Below are positions 43,301 to 54,275 of a stretch of DNA of 64,000 nucleotides, piece by piece. A model generated the notes under the pieces. The model was not told the DNA's origin. It searched no databases and worked only from the letters and a program-made list of their open reading frames with translations. Source of the DNA: Notospermus geniculatus (lineage: Eukaryota; Nemertea; Pilidiophora; Heteronemertea; Lineidae); contig NMRB01000361.1 in the NCBI GenBank assembly GCA_002633025.1, forward strand, positions 280,358 to 344,357, in the 5' to 3' direction. The first letter of the stretch is position 1; every line of letters begins with the position of its first letter. The position numbers were made by a program, and so were the translations under genes.

Positions 43301-46300
43301 CGCTGTCTTCATAATCTGATGATGCCACAGAGGCCCTGTCATCACTGAAAATTAACAGGGGGAATGTTGAATGTACTGATAATGGGCTGAAACTGTAAGG
43401 ATCATGTGTCCAAAACTTTTCCAGCAGGATATCAGCTGGCAAGAAGCTTCTATGGTTCAAATGACTAAAGGGGCTCCTCCACATGAGAAGTTCCTTGTGT
43501 GAGTTGGCTCTCAATGGGCAATTTACCATTGTTGTCTCCCGTAGGACTTGCTCCAATGACACAAATGATTGTCCATAGTCCTCTACGGCCGTCTTGCCCA
43601 TAGAGAGCAAACTTGTGCAAGAACCTGCACATAAAGTGGTGCCCTGACTTACATCTCCATCTTTACAGCATCATCTCCACCATTCACTTGTCCACTGTCC
43701 TGCCGATCGTACCCTCCCTGTTCGATCGCATCACGCCATGACAAGCGGCCTTTAACCTACAAAACGAAGTCAAATGTCAAGAAATTTAGGATCATTTATC
43801 AAGCAGTTCAGTGCTCAAAGAGAATTTCAAACTGAGAAGTCAAATTATGGGCTGGAACTGAGCAAATATGCCAACACTCACCTTCAAAGCCCCAAGACTG
43901 CCGTGGTATATCCTCTCCTCCAAATCCAAGAGCGCTTCCCGTAGATTTAACTCAATGAATTCCTGAGCTGTGTTATTTTTTACGCTTCCCTGAGTCTGGC
44001 GATTCCTAGATTTAATGTTCATGAAGGTCCTCTGCATTTCTTTCGGATTTGACGTTTCAAACTGATGGGACTCCCGGCATGAAATCGCCTTGGCAGGACA
44101 CTGCTGCATACTTTGGATAATGCGATCCTTTTGTTCTAAGAGAGCTTGACGCAGGGCACTTTCCCGCGCGCCTCGCTGATTTAAACTATTCAACAACTGA
44201 TCGAGATCACTGCCAGTGTTGTAGAAAGCCCAGCGCATATTTTTTCGATTAACAATCTGATCCATAGCAACATTCACCCCATCTACATCCATTTTTTCTG
44301 TATCGCCACCGTTGACCAAATGAGTCCGGTTTATGTCACTTTCTGACCCTAGCACAGATTTCCCCTCCTGGGGACCGTTTGGCAACTTGCCCTCAAACGA
44401 ATCATTCTCCTTATCACTGCCAGTGCCAGGTATCGTGACGTCTCGTTTCTGAGGAACCGGTTCTAAACAATCCTTGGAAATATAACCCTCATCATCTTCA
44501 ACGAATAATCCCGGCAATGACTTGAACATCCAGTACCGGCGATACAGTCGATCCCGGCCGATCGGATACACGGCAAATGAACTCTGCGCCTCATAAATCT
44601 GATCGAGAATTTCCTGTTCCTGCTGTCGCACCTCCTCTTTCCTTTTAGCAGAAAATTCCGCACGTTTACCATCCACGATTCGTTTCTGATGATCACTCAG
44701 CTTTGAATAATCAAGATCTTTTAGCTTCTCATAATCTTCAAGAATAACTTCGATTGCTTTCTCTTCCTTGTCAATCTTTTTCAATTTCAAGCGCCCACTT
44801 GTCCGAACATCATCGAGGTTGAGAGCTGCAGCAGATTTCTCCGGCCTGAAATACAAATCAAACCTAACGTTACTGGCCAGAACTTAATCTGTCACCCTTT
44901 CAGTCAATTTGGCCTAAACAGAACTGAACAAAGATCACCCTTTTTACTAGACAATGGGTGGTCCAAGATCGTCACAAAATTTGCTGTCAAAGCCATGGCG
45001 TACATGTCTTTATGGAAGACTTTGTGGCATGCACTTCTCTGTTACAACAAATTTCGTGACTTCTAGGACTGCCAACTGGTGGTGGCCTCTAATGGCAGAA
45101 AAGTCTCCCATTGGAACAGATTATCAACTTATTAACATACTTGGCAACTGCACCCTCCTCCTTCGTTTTCTCTGCAGCCAGTAACTGCTCTTCCTTTTCC
45201 TTCTGTTTTTGAGCCTTGCGTTCTGCTTCTCGTTCCTTCTCCTTCGCTCGTTCTTCCATGCGCCGCTTCCACCTGGGAAGAAGTTGAACTAACATCACCA
45301 AAAATTCACAACTGAGGAACAGCACGATGAAAATGGATGGTATGAAAACCTGCGTGTGGCAAATCAAGCTCTGAATTGCAACCAGAAAGCTGGCCACCCA
45401 GGTAATGCCATAAATGAACAGCTCTGGAAAACTTCTTTGTCACAGCAACAAGCACATGCAGCACAGGCGTGAATGAGACAGAATTGTTCTGCAGAGGGTC
45501 CTCCAGGTGTATGACATACTATGAGTAGGTATTTCAGTCAACAGCGAGACTTACCTAGCAGTAGCCTCTTCCCTCTCTCTCTTCTGTTCACTGGCCTGCA
45601 GTGACCTTAAGTCCATCCTCAACTGTTTTGCTTGCTCATAGCTCTCCTCGACTATGTCACGAGCAACAGCATAGGTCAGCATTTGGCCGAGCAATGCATG
45701 AACGATCTTCATCTTGTCTCCTGCAAGCAGCACAAAACCAGGTTGAATGTTCCTGAAGATTTCAGTGTTTAACAGGAATCTACAACAAGTGTAGTGTGAC
45801 AGAAGAACCGTAACTCAGAAAGAAAGAAAGACATACTTGTTAATGACAAACTTGGGAACGTCGCCCACAACACAAGGTGAAGAATCAAGCAGAGCGAGGG
45901 GTCTTGTGGGGAAACAGAATGTAGAAACTAGATTTTCCTACTTACTTGGTCCCAGATCAAACACATTTCCATTCCCAAGGGCTTTGATGATAGCAGGTTG
46001 TTCTCTCCTGAACTCCAACCCAGCATCATCGAGCGATGTGTACCCACCACGCTGCTGGTAACGAAATTTGGAATTGAGGACACTTGCACGAGCCCCGGAG
46101 GACAGGAAATGCAATCGAAGTAACTCGGTGATCGTGAAGGCGTCGAGGGATAGTTTGGACAGGGGAGTCCCTTGGTAAAGCATAGGCCACTGGGCTGCAG
46201 CTGTGGCTGTTTGGATCAGATATTGAGTGGAAATATCTGACATGTCATCATCGATCCCTTCGGGTAGATCTGCAGATAAAGAGATGAGTTTTACATACGA

Positions 46301-49300
46301 TACAATAGATAGTCACCAAATAATGGAAGTGGAGTTACGAGTGTACCGTAAAGTTCAGCATTCGCCACTGTTTACTCCCATTTCTACACTCATTTCACAA
46401 GAGTCAATGTTCAACAGTGAAGATAACAGAGCTCAGAGTAATTGTTGAAATCCTTCTTTTGAGTCATACGAACGAGACAAGAATTCATCACAGCTCTGTA
46501 CAGAAACACTTATATGTTATCAACTCTATGTTCAGACACAGTTGGGACTGCCCAGTACTGTCCTTAATTGAGAGGTGTCCTCAATTGAGGTCGAAATAAT
46601 ATAACGAGACCAAGTGATGGATACATAAGACCGATTGCAAGATTTCTCCTATTTCATGGGTGCCGAGATCCTCAACACCAAATCTCACCTCCAGGGATTA
46701 CCCCATGGTTCTCTTTTTCCAGTTCCAGTTCTTCCTCCTCCTCCTCTTCCACGAGACAAAAGATGGTGGTCAGGAGAAGCTTGAGCAAGTCAAACCATGG
46801 GCCATTGGTCTCCGTGTCCAGTAGGGCTTTCTCAATCAGTTCTGAAGACAGAATATTGGATGATGCTCAAGTCAGCTGCATCTTTAACACCAGACAAATT
46901 GGTAGGATGGGAACGAGTTGGGAGAACCGCTTGTCAGCACTCCTGCCGTAGTCAACGTACTGGAGTGCACACCAGCTCTGCTAGGCCAACCAGCAGATAC
47001 CTTTGCACCCTACACCCTTTCCACTAATACCAAATTCTGTAACACCCCATCGTTACTTGAAGGAGAACCATCCCACATGGGGTCACCCAACACATTGAAC
47101 TTCAGAGGAGAATACTGTGAAGTTTATAACTTAATATTCTTCACTCTCTGTCATTTCAGAATGGTAGTATGATTCAATACTGACGAGGATACACATGGAA
47201 GACTCCTACAATGTAACAGAGCTCAGAGTGGTTGTCGAAATCCTTCTTTTAGGTCATACGAACGAGACAAAAAGTTCATCATAGCTCTGCAGAAGAAAAA
47301 CTGGTACGGTATGCTACACCGTTTTATTTCCCAACTTACCGAGATTGATTCCAGTCTGGAATGTATCCGTCATATCGAAGAGGATCTTGAAGTGATGATT
47401 GAACTCCAACAACATGAGGACATCTCCAAATACCTCAGGTGGGATCTGGGTGCCGACGGGGGTTGGTTCGGGTAGCGGCTATAAAACAGAGATTGAAGTA
47501 CATTCATATTACCAATTGCATAAAACCTGGTACTGCCATAATATGCTACCACCAACTCCAGCCACCAATGACTTCATTAGGTTGAGCTGCCTACCTTCCA
47601 CCAAACCATTTTGGATGAAAACTGGCAATCTTACCTTGAGGTCGTCACATTCCATATCATCACGGATCTTGCTCCATTCTTTGTAAAACTCGGCCTGAAT
47701 CCGTCTCTCCTCTTTCTGCTTCTCTCTCTCCTGAAATACAGATGTGAAATGAGCAGAGAGGTCAACACCTTCACTCATCAGTGGATCACCTCCAAATGCT
47801 CTGGATGCAAAAGAAGTGCAGGACCTCAAAATGTGACACGAATTCCTCACTACATCAACCTTTGACAAAATTTACCAGTAACCTATACCTTTTCTCTTTC
47901 TTCCTTTCTCTTCGCTTTTTCCTCTTCATTCTTCTTCATTTTCTCTTCCTTCTGTTTCATTTTCAGCTCCAACTTCTCTTGTTTTATCTTCTCAGCGAGA
48001 GCAGCTTTCTCTTCCGGTGTCAATTTTTTCTTAGCCTGCTCCTTTTCTAACTTCTTGATGCGCTTGGCAGCTTTGGCTGAAAATGAAGAATCAGTTGATG
48101 TTTCAGGACCAAGTTGCAATTTTCGGATCTGCTCATTATTCAATGTTATTGGGACACAGCAGTGGAAAATACAAAAGGATTACAGCCGAACGTAGTGTGA
48201 AACACACAAGTATCTGGAGGTCTCCAGATTTGTCCAACAATCACCAACAGCCTACAGGGGTACAAGTTTTCCTTGGCAACAGAACAACCTAGAATCAAAC
48301 CCTCACACACCTTCCTCATCCAGTTTTTTCTTCGCTTCCTTTTCCATCTTCTCTCTCTCCTTCCGTTTCTTCTCCTCTTTCTTACTCCTGAAGAATTTCT
48401 CGGCACTTCCAGGTGACTTCCCTGCTTTCTTTTTCACTTCAGTACGCACAAAGGCTGGACGTGGTCCAGCAAAAACATCATCCCAAGTGTCATCATCAAT
48501 ACTCAGAGAACCAATGAACTTAGGCTGAAAATATAGAAAGTTTTGTTTCAGGAATGCTTCCTCCTGGATTCGAAAGCTTTCCAACAGCAGCAATCGCCAA
48601 ATGAGCAGAACCTCAGGCAAAATGGTGTCTTACTCTTTCGCCCTTTCCCAAATTCACCCCTAAAACTCTCTGCCAACCCTAACCCACAACCTAAGCCTCT
48701 GGAGGGTCAATTGGGAAAAGGTAGATTCTGGCAAAACATCTTTGCAACTTAAAATTTGTGCACTTTTTTCTTCTTGTAATATACATGTAGTTTCATCTGA
48801 AATTCATTTCATGAAAATGCTTGCAGTTTGCAGTCACCTGGTTTGCTCAAAAGGCTCCTCTCCAACACAAGTCAGAACCTCCAACAGATCTCAGTGCTGC
48901 CATCTCATGGTCGGGAGACGAACTAACAAAGTACATGGCAAAATGATCAATGCCATCCGAGTACTTGACCTCAGCAGCAATATAAACAGCGAAATCATCG
49001 CACAGGTCTGAAGTGGAGACCAAGTAGGCCTGCATGTAGCGAAACTAACCTTCACTCTCCAAATACCATCTCCAGCTTCACAATGTTGTTTTAGGAACAG
49101 TTTACATTTGTCTCTTGTGAGTACTCCCTTCTTGCGACTGAAAAACAATGGATCGCTTTAGAAACTGAACACTCTCAGCAAAAGCATCACATAGTGCATG
49201 ACTTAAAGAGGGTTTTCCATGGCGGATGAATAAGCGAGGCAGATTCTGTGAATACAGTACCTCACAATCAGAGTCAATTTGATGTGTGGAGTTCTGACCA

Positions 49301-51085
49301 CCACTCACGGATGAATTTAGAAGTTGTCGAAGGTCGGCCCCTTGAAATTCCAACATGTAGGGGGAATTGGCACAAGGAGGACAAAACCAACACACAGAGA
49401 CCATCAGCTGATGAAAGCAAGGCTATAACCAACAGTAAGGATTCATTACTTCATAGAAAAGTCTTATGTTCATTTATCAACTTGCATACCTCACATGCGA
49501 GGATTTGACTGTGATCGGGTCCTTCTTTTCCCCCAGAAGTTTGACCACATAACTGTACTTCTCAGGATCAATGATCTTATTTCTAACAAGTTTTGTTGGT
49601 GACGGGGTGGCCCTTGGTGAGCTCTTGGCTGACATTGGTGTTCCTTTTGGACTTGAGCAGGTTGGTGACTGCACAGGCCTGAAATGGAAGACAGTACCGG
49701 TATGAATGAAGTTTAGAAAAGTTGACATTGAATGACAAATCTATACTTCTGCAAATTTCGATGCAACACGGGTCTTGAATGGCAGATTTCCTAACATATC
49801 CTCCACTTAGTTTGGTCTGCTTGAGATCTTGGCTTGGAGTCACCTGCCTTCATTCAGGAGCAAACCATGAAAATAAGAACATCAAGAAAGACCACTGCAA
49901 AGGAAATTTTGTCCGATCCTAATCCTGAGAGTTCATACACAGAAACCAGCTCAAAAGTGCAGGAGGAAACCAGTACCCAGAGGGGCAATTTTTTAGTGTC
50001 AAAGGACTCCGCCTTCTGAACAACACTACTAACAGTTTTTGAGATGTCCAGATCAAGCCAACTTACGACTTTGCCTGGTCTTTACTGCGATCATCAAGTT
50101 CACTGTCTGAGAGGGTCAGGTCAATCATCACTGGCTTCTCAATGATCTTCACATCGCTGTCACTATCCTCTGGTGGCGGCGGGGGTCGCTTGGGGGTCGG
50201 AGGCTTCTTGGGCACCCTTGGTTTCTCTTTTGGAGGGATCACGCTGAGAATCGTTCCCATTTTCCTGCAACAAAAGCTGACTTAGTGACAAATAATACAG
50301 TACAGAGCATGTAGGTGAAAGATCCCAGCCCAATTAGTCAATTGTCTTTCTTCCAGACCGAATTACCAACAGTGTAGACATATAAACTGAACAATAATTC
50401 CTCCTGTGTAAGGGCCTACTACTATGTAACATTTCGTCAACCAAAAACCTACCTTGAGTTCCTGTGGAAAACTTCCACCTCTTCACCAACAAAATACCGG
50501 TCTTTGGCAAACACAAATACATCATCGTTAAGGTCACTAAGCCTGGTTCGGTACGTCATGGAAGCCAGACATAAGATCGGACGCTGGTACACTTTAGGAA
50601 ACATGGACAGATGCTTCCTCGCCTTCGCTTCCGACTCCAGGGCTTCTTGGTATGTGAGCTGAGGTCTCCCAGTGACGGCACAGGTCCATACCAAGCTGTT
50701 ACATAAGATGATCCTCTCAAAGAATTCACTGGAGATAAATACAAAGAAGACATTTGATTAGGGCCAATGCCCAAATGAAGAAGCAGTCACAACACACAGG
50801 CAGAAAATGGCGACCATGGCATGTGTGCATGACTGATTAGGCCTAGATCACCAGTTGGAATTTCAATTCAAGTCCCAGGGATGGAGGCGTGTGGACCTGA
50901 CAGTCAAGCATAGAGAGAGGAAGCAGAATGAATGGGTTAAATGGTAAAAAGGATGAAAGAAAGCGATCTTACTCATAATCCCTGAATATTTCGTTCGTAA
51001 GCTTGCAGTGGAAGACGTCTTCATCGGGTTTCAAGTCCGGAGGAGGCTTTGCTTTCACAAATGGTTGACGCCGTAGAAGCGGCAT
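40371..51085 (-). CDS. BAZ1A: BAZ1A/ACF1, large subunit of ACF/CHRAC remodeller (22 exons placed)
   Basis: Exons 5' to 3': 51085-50973, 50728-50451, 50264-50067, 49678-49490, 49137-49050, 48524-48311, 48076-47889, 47730-47635, 47478-47340, 46841-46689, 46269-45946, 45720-45555, 45272-45141, 44845-43882, 43756-43653, 43344-43142, [one or more missing], 42557-42382, 42075-41915, 41668-41555, 41335-41174, 40949-40816, 40676-40371. About 1,534 codons are placed, near the usual 1,550. Domains: WAC at the N-terminus (MPLLRRQPFVKAKPPPDL; CNSLVWTCAVTG), charged linker, DDT near 455-520 (VFGDVLMLLEFNHHF), WHIM motifs (GRDRLYRRYWMF near 860; WAFYNTGSDLDQLL near 985), second half of the PHD finger (IPSGDWYCPNCRPK), two very acidic exons, and a bromodomain at the C-terminus with the acetyl-lysine-pocket YN (EKYNPPG). 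With ISWI ATPase (SMARCA5) it spaces nucleosomes. WAC and the PHD/bromodomain order separate it from BAZ1B and BAZ2. Confidence 0.95.
40977..41089. mobile_element. MITE-like element in BAZ1A intron, about 45 bp inverted ends
   Basis: CGTCTAGGGCATCCCGAGGT then AATCAGTGGTTCTCAGCACT at the left matches the complement of the right end (GAGTGAGCACTAAGAAACAC then TGATTACCTCAAGACG). A further end of the same family appears at the extreme right of the window (63964-64000). Confidence 0.8.
42183..42300. mobile_element. Palindromic repeat in BAZ1A intron, copy A
   Basis: GAGTTGGCTCTCAATGGGCA near the left is mirrored by CCCATAGAGAGCTAATT, and the right end GGTGGAGGAGC matches, in complement, the start of the copy at 43470-43626. 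Its ends give a self-complementary element. Confidence 0.6.
42752..42880. other. Assembly gap (129 N) inside BAZ1A
   Basis: The N run falls between the exon ending at 43142 and the exon starting at 42557, where the exon with the first half of the PHD finger should be. I found no such exon in the flanking non-N sequence. Confidence 0.99.
43470..43626. mobile_element. Palindromic repeat in BAZ1A intron, copy B
   Basis: GGCTCCTCCACATGAGAAGT then GAGTTGGCTCTCAATGGGCA at the left, and CTTGCCCATAGAGAGCAAAC at the right, share sequence with 42183-42300. The two copies lie in introns flanking the PHD region. Confidence 0.6.
46424..46510. mobile_element. MITE-like repeat in BAZ1A intron, copy 1
   Basis: AACAGAGCTCAGAGTAATTG ... 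GTCATACGAACGAGACAA ... CATCACAGCTCTGTAC matches 47213-47303 in the same orientation. The ends CAGAGCT/AGCTCTG are short inverted repeats. Confidence 0.7.
46540..46600. repeat. Fragment of the pogo-like GAGAGGTGTCC repeat
   Basis: GTACTGTCCTTAATTGAGAG then GTGTCCTCAATTGAGG resembles, in complement, the interior of the element at 32957-33138. The fragment directly follows the MITE-like copy at 46424-46510 within one BAZ1A intron. Confidence 0.5.
47213..47303. mobile_element. MITE-like repeat in BAZ1A intron, copy 2
   Basis: AACAGAGCTCAGAGTGGTTG ... GTCATACGAACGAGACAA ... CATCATAGCTCTGCAG matches 46424-46510 with about 10-15% differences. It lies in the intron just after the DDT exon. Confidence 0.7.
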
Positions 51086-51119
51086 CTTGAATTTGGCGGA
51101 AAAACAAAAAGGATTCTGA
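51086..51119. promoter_or_regulatory. BAZ1A 5' end / possible bidirectional promoter
   Basis: Only 34 bp separate the BAZ1A ATG (minus) from an opposing open frame starting at 51120. No TATA box is seen. The BAZ1A 5' UTR must overlap the start of that opposing frame, so the real promoter probably lies somewhat to the right. Confidence 0.35.
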
Positions 51120-51386
51120 GTGGCCAAGACCACCAAGAACGACACCGTACCAAGTCAGTTAGGTGCTACACAGATTCTAGAACACTTTAAGATAAAATTC
51201 CAGCAGAAATCTGACGTTAATTGGCCAATTTTTAAGGAAAACAGAGCGGGTTTCCGACGACCATTCAACTCCCTCGACAAAGAGGTCACGATTCATGAAG
51301 CCAGCGCGAAATGTGTTCTCGAGGTGCTCGGCGATACTGGGGAAGGGGTAGTTGACATGCCAATAACAGATGAAAGAAGCGACTAA
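51120..51386 (+). CDS. Unidentified 88-residue open frame opposite BAZ1A
   Basis: The frame starts with MAKTTKNDTV and ends in TAA at 51386. It is hydrophilic, without signal peptide, membrane segment or known motif. An AATAAA occurs about 100 bp downstream (51484-51489), so a short intronless transcript is conceivable. It could equally be a chance frame in the BAZ1A 5' UTR/promoter; I do not recognise the protein. Confidence 0.25.
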   Translation: MAKTTKNDTVPSQLGATQILEHFKIKFQQKSDVNWPIFKENRAGFRRPFNSLDKEVTIHEASAKCVLEVLGDTGEGVVDMPITDERSD

Positions 51387-51489
51387 TCACCGTCAAATTT
51401 GGCAAATCGATGCCTAATGCAATAAGATAGACTCTCCCAAAGTTTCAATCATTTTCCTTTTGTTTTTCAGAAGTTATCGGTAAATAAAT

Positions 51490-52304
51490 AGACGTTCTGA
51501 AACCCAGCTGAAAATTCCACGCAATGTGCAGGCGGCATTTATGAAACACGCGTGCTGATTGGTTGGAATCCATTGCAAAAAGCAGAATATGCAAATTTGC
51601 GGCCCAGAACAAGTATAACCATAATTGTGTGTATTACATTGTATATTGATAGTTGTATACTAATTACCCCTGGGCCTGGATCACTGATCTCAATTAACAT
51701 CACTGATTTGTTAATTAGACGACTAGTATATGAAGGCAAAGTGGAACAGTTGTACCTTTGGATATGACAAACACTTATGCCAAACCATCATATTCCAAGA
51801 AAGTCAATTGGAAGAAGGCCAAACTAATTAGCAACTGGGGCAACCTAATTAGTTCCTAATTAGGGCAATTCCCATCACTTGGGAGGAGTGTCTGTCCTGG
51901 CCAAGTTTTACTGCATGGGGTTCTTCTCTTGGTGACTGATTGATTTCAGGAACTCTCATACTGCTATGTCAATTGCCATTTATAGCTGGAGTAGACCTAA
52001 GAGTGCACTGGGCGGGGCTCATTTCAGCATAGATGTTTGATATCCTGTCCCAGTCACGGTGTCTCTTGATTCTGAACAATGATGAAACAAGAAGTAACTG
52101 ATAATGTGTTCAGCACATTAGATTAGATTAGATTCTGTAAGAATTGATCAGTTGATACAGCCATGCAGGGACAAGATAAAAAGAGCCAAAACCAGAAAAT
52201 TCCAGTAGCAAGAGTGCAACATTGCCCTGATAATCAAAACAGCATTCCTATGATATGGAGCCCTATATCAGAGAATTAAAAGTCAAGAATTAAAATAAAA
52301 TAAG
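51490..52304. other. Intergenic stretch between BAZ1A 5' end and NUDT22 3' end
   Basis: No coding exon was seen. AACTAATTAG-like repeats of CTAATTAG lie near 51825-51860 and a short GATTAGATTAGATT run near 52120. Confidence 0.4.
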
Positions 52305-52310
52305 TTTATT
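52305..52310 (-). terminator. Poly(A) signal (AATAAA) of NUDT22
   Basis: TTTATT on the plus strand gives AATAAA on the minus strand, about 110 bp past the NUDT22 stop. Confidence 0.6.
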
Positions 52311-52421
52311 AGATGTAGATGCCCTACTACAAAGACGAAATATCTGGTTACCAGTATACTGGATCTCACTAGCACATATTTACATACATGACTGTATCAT
52401 CATCATTTGAGCTCAATGCAA

Positions 52422-53990
52422 CTAAGTAAAAACCTTCTGGTACAAGTAAATACATCCTTTAGCAGCTGGTGCCAACTCCTTCCAAATAGCTGCATCTTGA
52501 ATTATCTTCAAATCACTAAGCGATACCATCTTTATGGAGGTAGATTCATCAGCTTCTGCATGGTCACCTCTGTTGTAGAGATGATTGATCTCAGAAGAAG
52601 TTAGGCTACATCTGAAAGGAGTGGTAAAATCATCTCAGGGATCAGGCATTACAAAAGTCTCTTGCTCGAACAGGCCTCAACTTCGGTGCTCCCTTTGTGG
52701 ACACCTCCACAAGAGGACGAGACCTCTCTATACTAAGGACACCAAAGTTCCGTATCTAAGTGGTCATTTCTTTTCATTCTAACCTGCACTATCAGGACAC
52801 ATCTCATTAATAATATAGAGGTAGCCATGTTGACCTTTGAATGAATGAGTAGAAATGAAATAGGTAACACCGTCTTTTAAATCAACTTGGTTGAGACAAG
52901 CTTTCGACCCCATCAGGCCTTCTTCAGACCTGAAGAAGGCCCGATAGGGTCGAAAGCTTGTCTCAATATAACCAAGTTGATTTAAAAGACGGTGTTACCT
53001 ATTTCATTTCTACTCAGGACACATCTCAATTAAGGACAGCATCTGTCAGTCCCAAAATAGAGAGGTTCTACTGCAGTGACTACCGGTATAGATCACAAAA
53101 CTGCCACAGTGCTTTATTTACCTCACAATAAATTCCACACTTGGTCTCCCAGCACTCTGGGTGTTTCTGGCTATCCCTATCATAGACGGATCGGAGAGTT
53201 TGTCAAGAGGAATATTGACTTCATCCTTGATCTCACGAAGTATTGAATCAAATATTTCATTGACAACAGCTGAGGAATCTAAGCTTTCTGGCTCGATATC
53301 ACAGGCTGCCTTCTTCCCAACAAGCATCTGAAAATTGAGACAAAGATTTTAGAAAGAATTCAACAGGATGTCTTGGAGATGCAAACAAGGCTGATGGAAG
53401 TGGGTGTGGTTCAATGATGTTAAGGGTTTCATAGTCAGATAGTCATGATAGTTCAAGAGATATAGGAGGCGCAGCCCTATTTTATTTAGGGTACGGTCAG
53501 ATTAAATCTTTTCATTTACCTCTGGTTCAGCATGGCCACCTGGACGATCCCAAAGCCCTGCAGCCTCACCAAGGTCCAGACTTCTCCGCAAAAGTATAAC
53601 GTAGTCATCAGCAGTCACCACCAAAGACCCCACACCCATCGCATCCGACATAAAACTCTGGGAATTGTTATGAAGTTCGATGCCTTTTTCACGCAGTAAT
53701 TTTGCATTTGGCCCCCAGTTTGTTCCTATAAAGTCCTTGTAACAGGTGATTCCAAGATTAAAAGTAAATACTTTGTCTGATAGTGAGACACTGTGGATTC
53801 TAAACTTGGTCCCATTGAAGAACCTTGGATTTGCTTTCACTTTTTCATTCCAGTACATTTGCAGTGCATTTTCCATATCTGGTGACAGAATTGCCCTATT
53901 AAATTCTTGTTTCATCACAGCATATACATTTTTTCGTGGAATTGGGCATGCATGGGGTGAACATATCATCAATTCAACGTCTGGATCCAT
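52422..53990 (-). CDS. NUDT22: NUDT22, UDP-glucose pyrophosphatase (3 exons)
   Basis: Exons: 53990-53520 (157 codons, starts MDPDVELMICSP), 53327-53122, and 52611-52422 (stop TAG). Phases join cleanly to 288 residues; the human protein is about 303. Hallmarks shared with vertebrate NUDT22 are KFRIHSVSLSD, GITCYKDFIGTNWGPNA, MGVGSLVVTADDYVILLRRS, GGHAEPE (151-157), REIKDEVNIPL (188 on), GIARNTQSAGRPSVEFIVRC and WKELAPAAKGCIYLY. As in that family the Nudix box is split by an insertion between the Gly-rich start and the RExxxE helix. The family hydrolyses UDP-glucose and UDP-galactose to UMP and the sugar 1-phosphate. In-frame ATGs further upstream (to 54197) are less likely starts, because MDPDVEL matches the family N-terminus. 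It is divergent from RSPH9. Confidence 0.93.
52695..53075. repeat. Pogo-like repeat fragments interrupted by a palindrome
   Basis: Both sides (52695-52822 and 53016-53075) carry AGGACACATCTCA, GGACAGCATCTGTCAGTCCC and TAGAGAGGTT motifs like the element at 32957-33138. The 169 bp palindrome at 52847-53015 lies between them. All are in NUDT22 intron 2. Confidence 0.65.
52847..53015. mobile_element. 169 bp near-perfect palindrome with ribozyme-like motif
   Basis: GAGTAGAAATGAAATAGGTA at the left is the exact complement of the right end, and pairing continues almost to the centre (TTCAGACCTGAAG). Each strand carries CTGAAGA, a short G/C stem and GAAAG. The repeat lies in a NUDT22 intron, inside an older repeat. 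Confidence 0.85.
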
Positions 53991-54275
53991 TTTCAATGAT
54001 TTACACCAACGCTGATTGCAACAAAACACAAAATTTGGACCAAAACACAGGATTACACATGTTCTGGTAAAAATGAAAACAGGAAGTAACGTGGTTTGGA
54101 GACCGGAAACGCGCAGAGTTGTGGGTAATTTCTTATGCGCGCGCAGCTGCCACCATGACAACGACGATAACAACTGTGTGAAGGAAAAGCATTGCATTGC
54201 AGTTCCGTTGTTGCTGAGCAGTCCACCACTTCAAAAGCCTTTTTTTGGTCCGAATTTATCTCATCAAGCACAAAA
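53991..54275. promoter_or_regulatory. Bidirectional promoter between NUDT22 and RSPH9
   Basis: The two start codons are 285 bp apart on opposite strands, with no TATA box and a GC-rich centre (ATGCGCGCGCAGCTG). GCCACCATGACAAC at 54149-54162 resembles the RFX X-box (GTTGCCATGGCAAC) with about 10 of 14 positions matching. RFX sites are usual for axonemal genes such as RSPH9. Confidence 0.6.

Noticed and set aside
42669-43610. 313-codon minus-strand frame across BAZ1A
   Set aside because: Contains the real exon 43142-43344 but the rest is intron and N.
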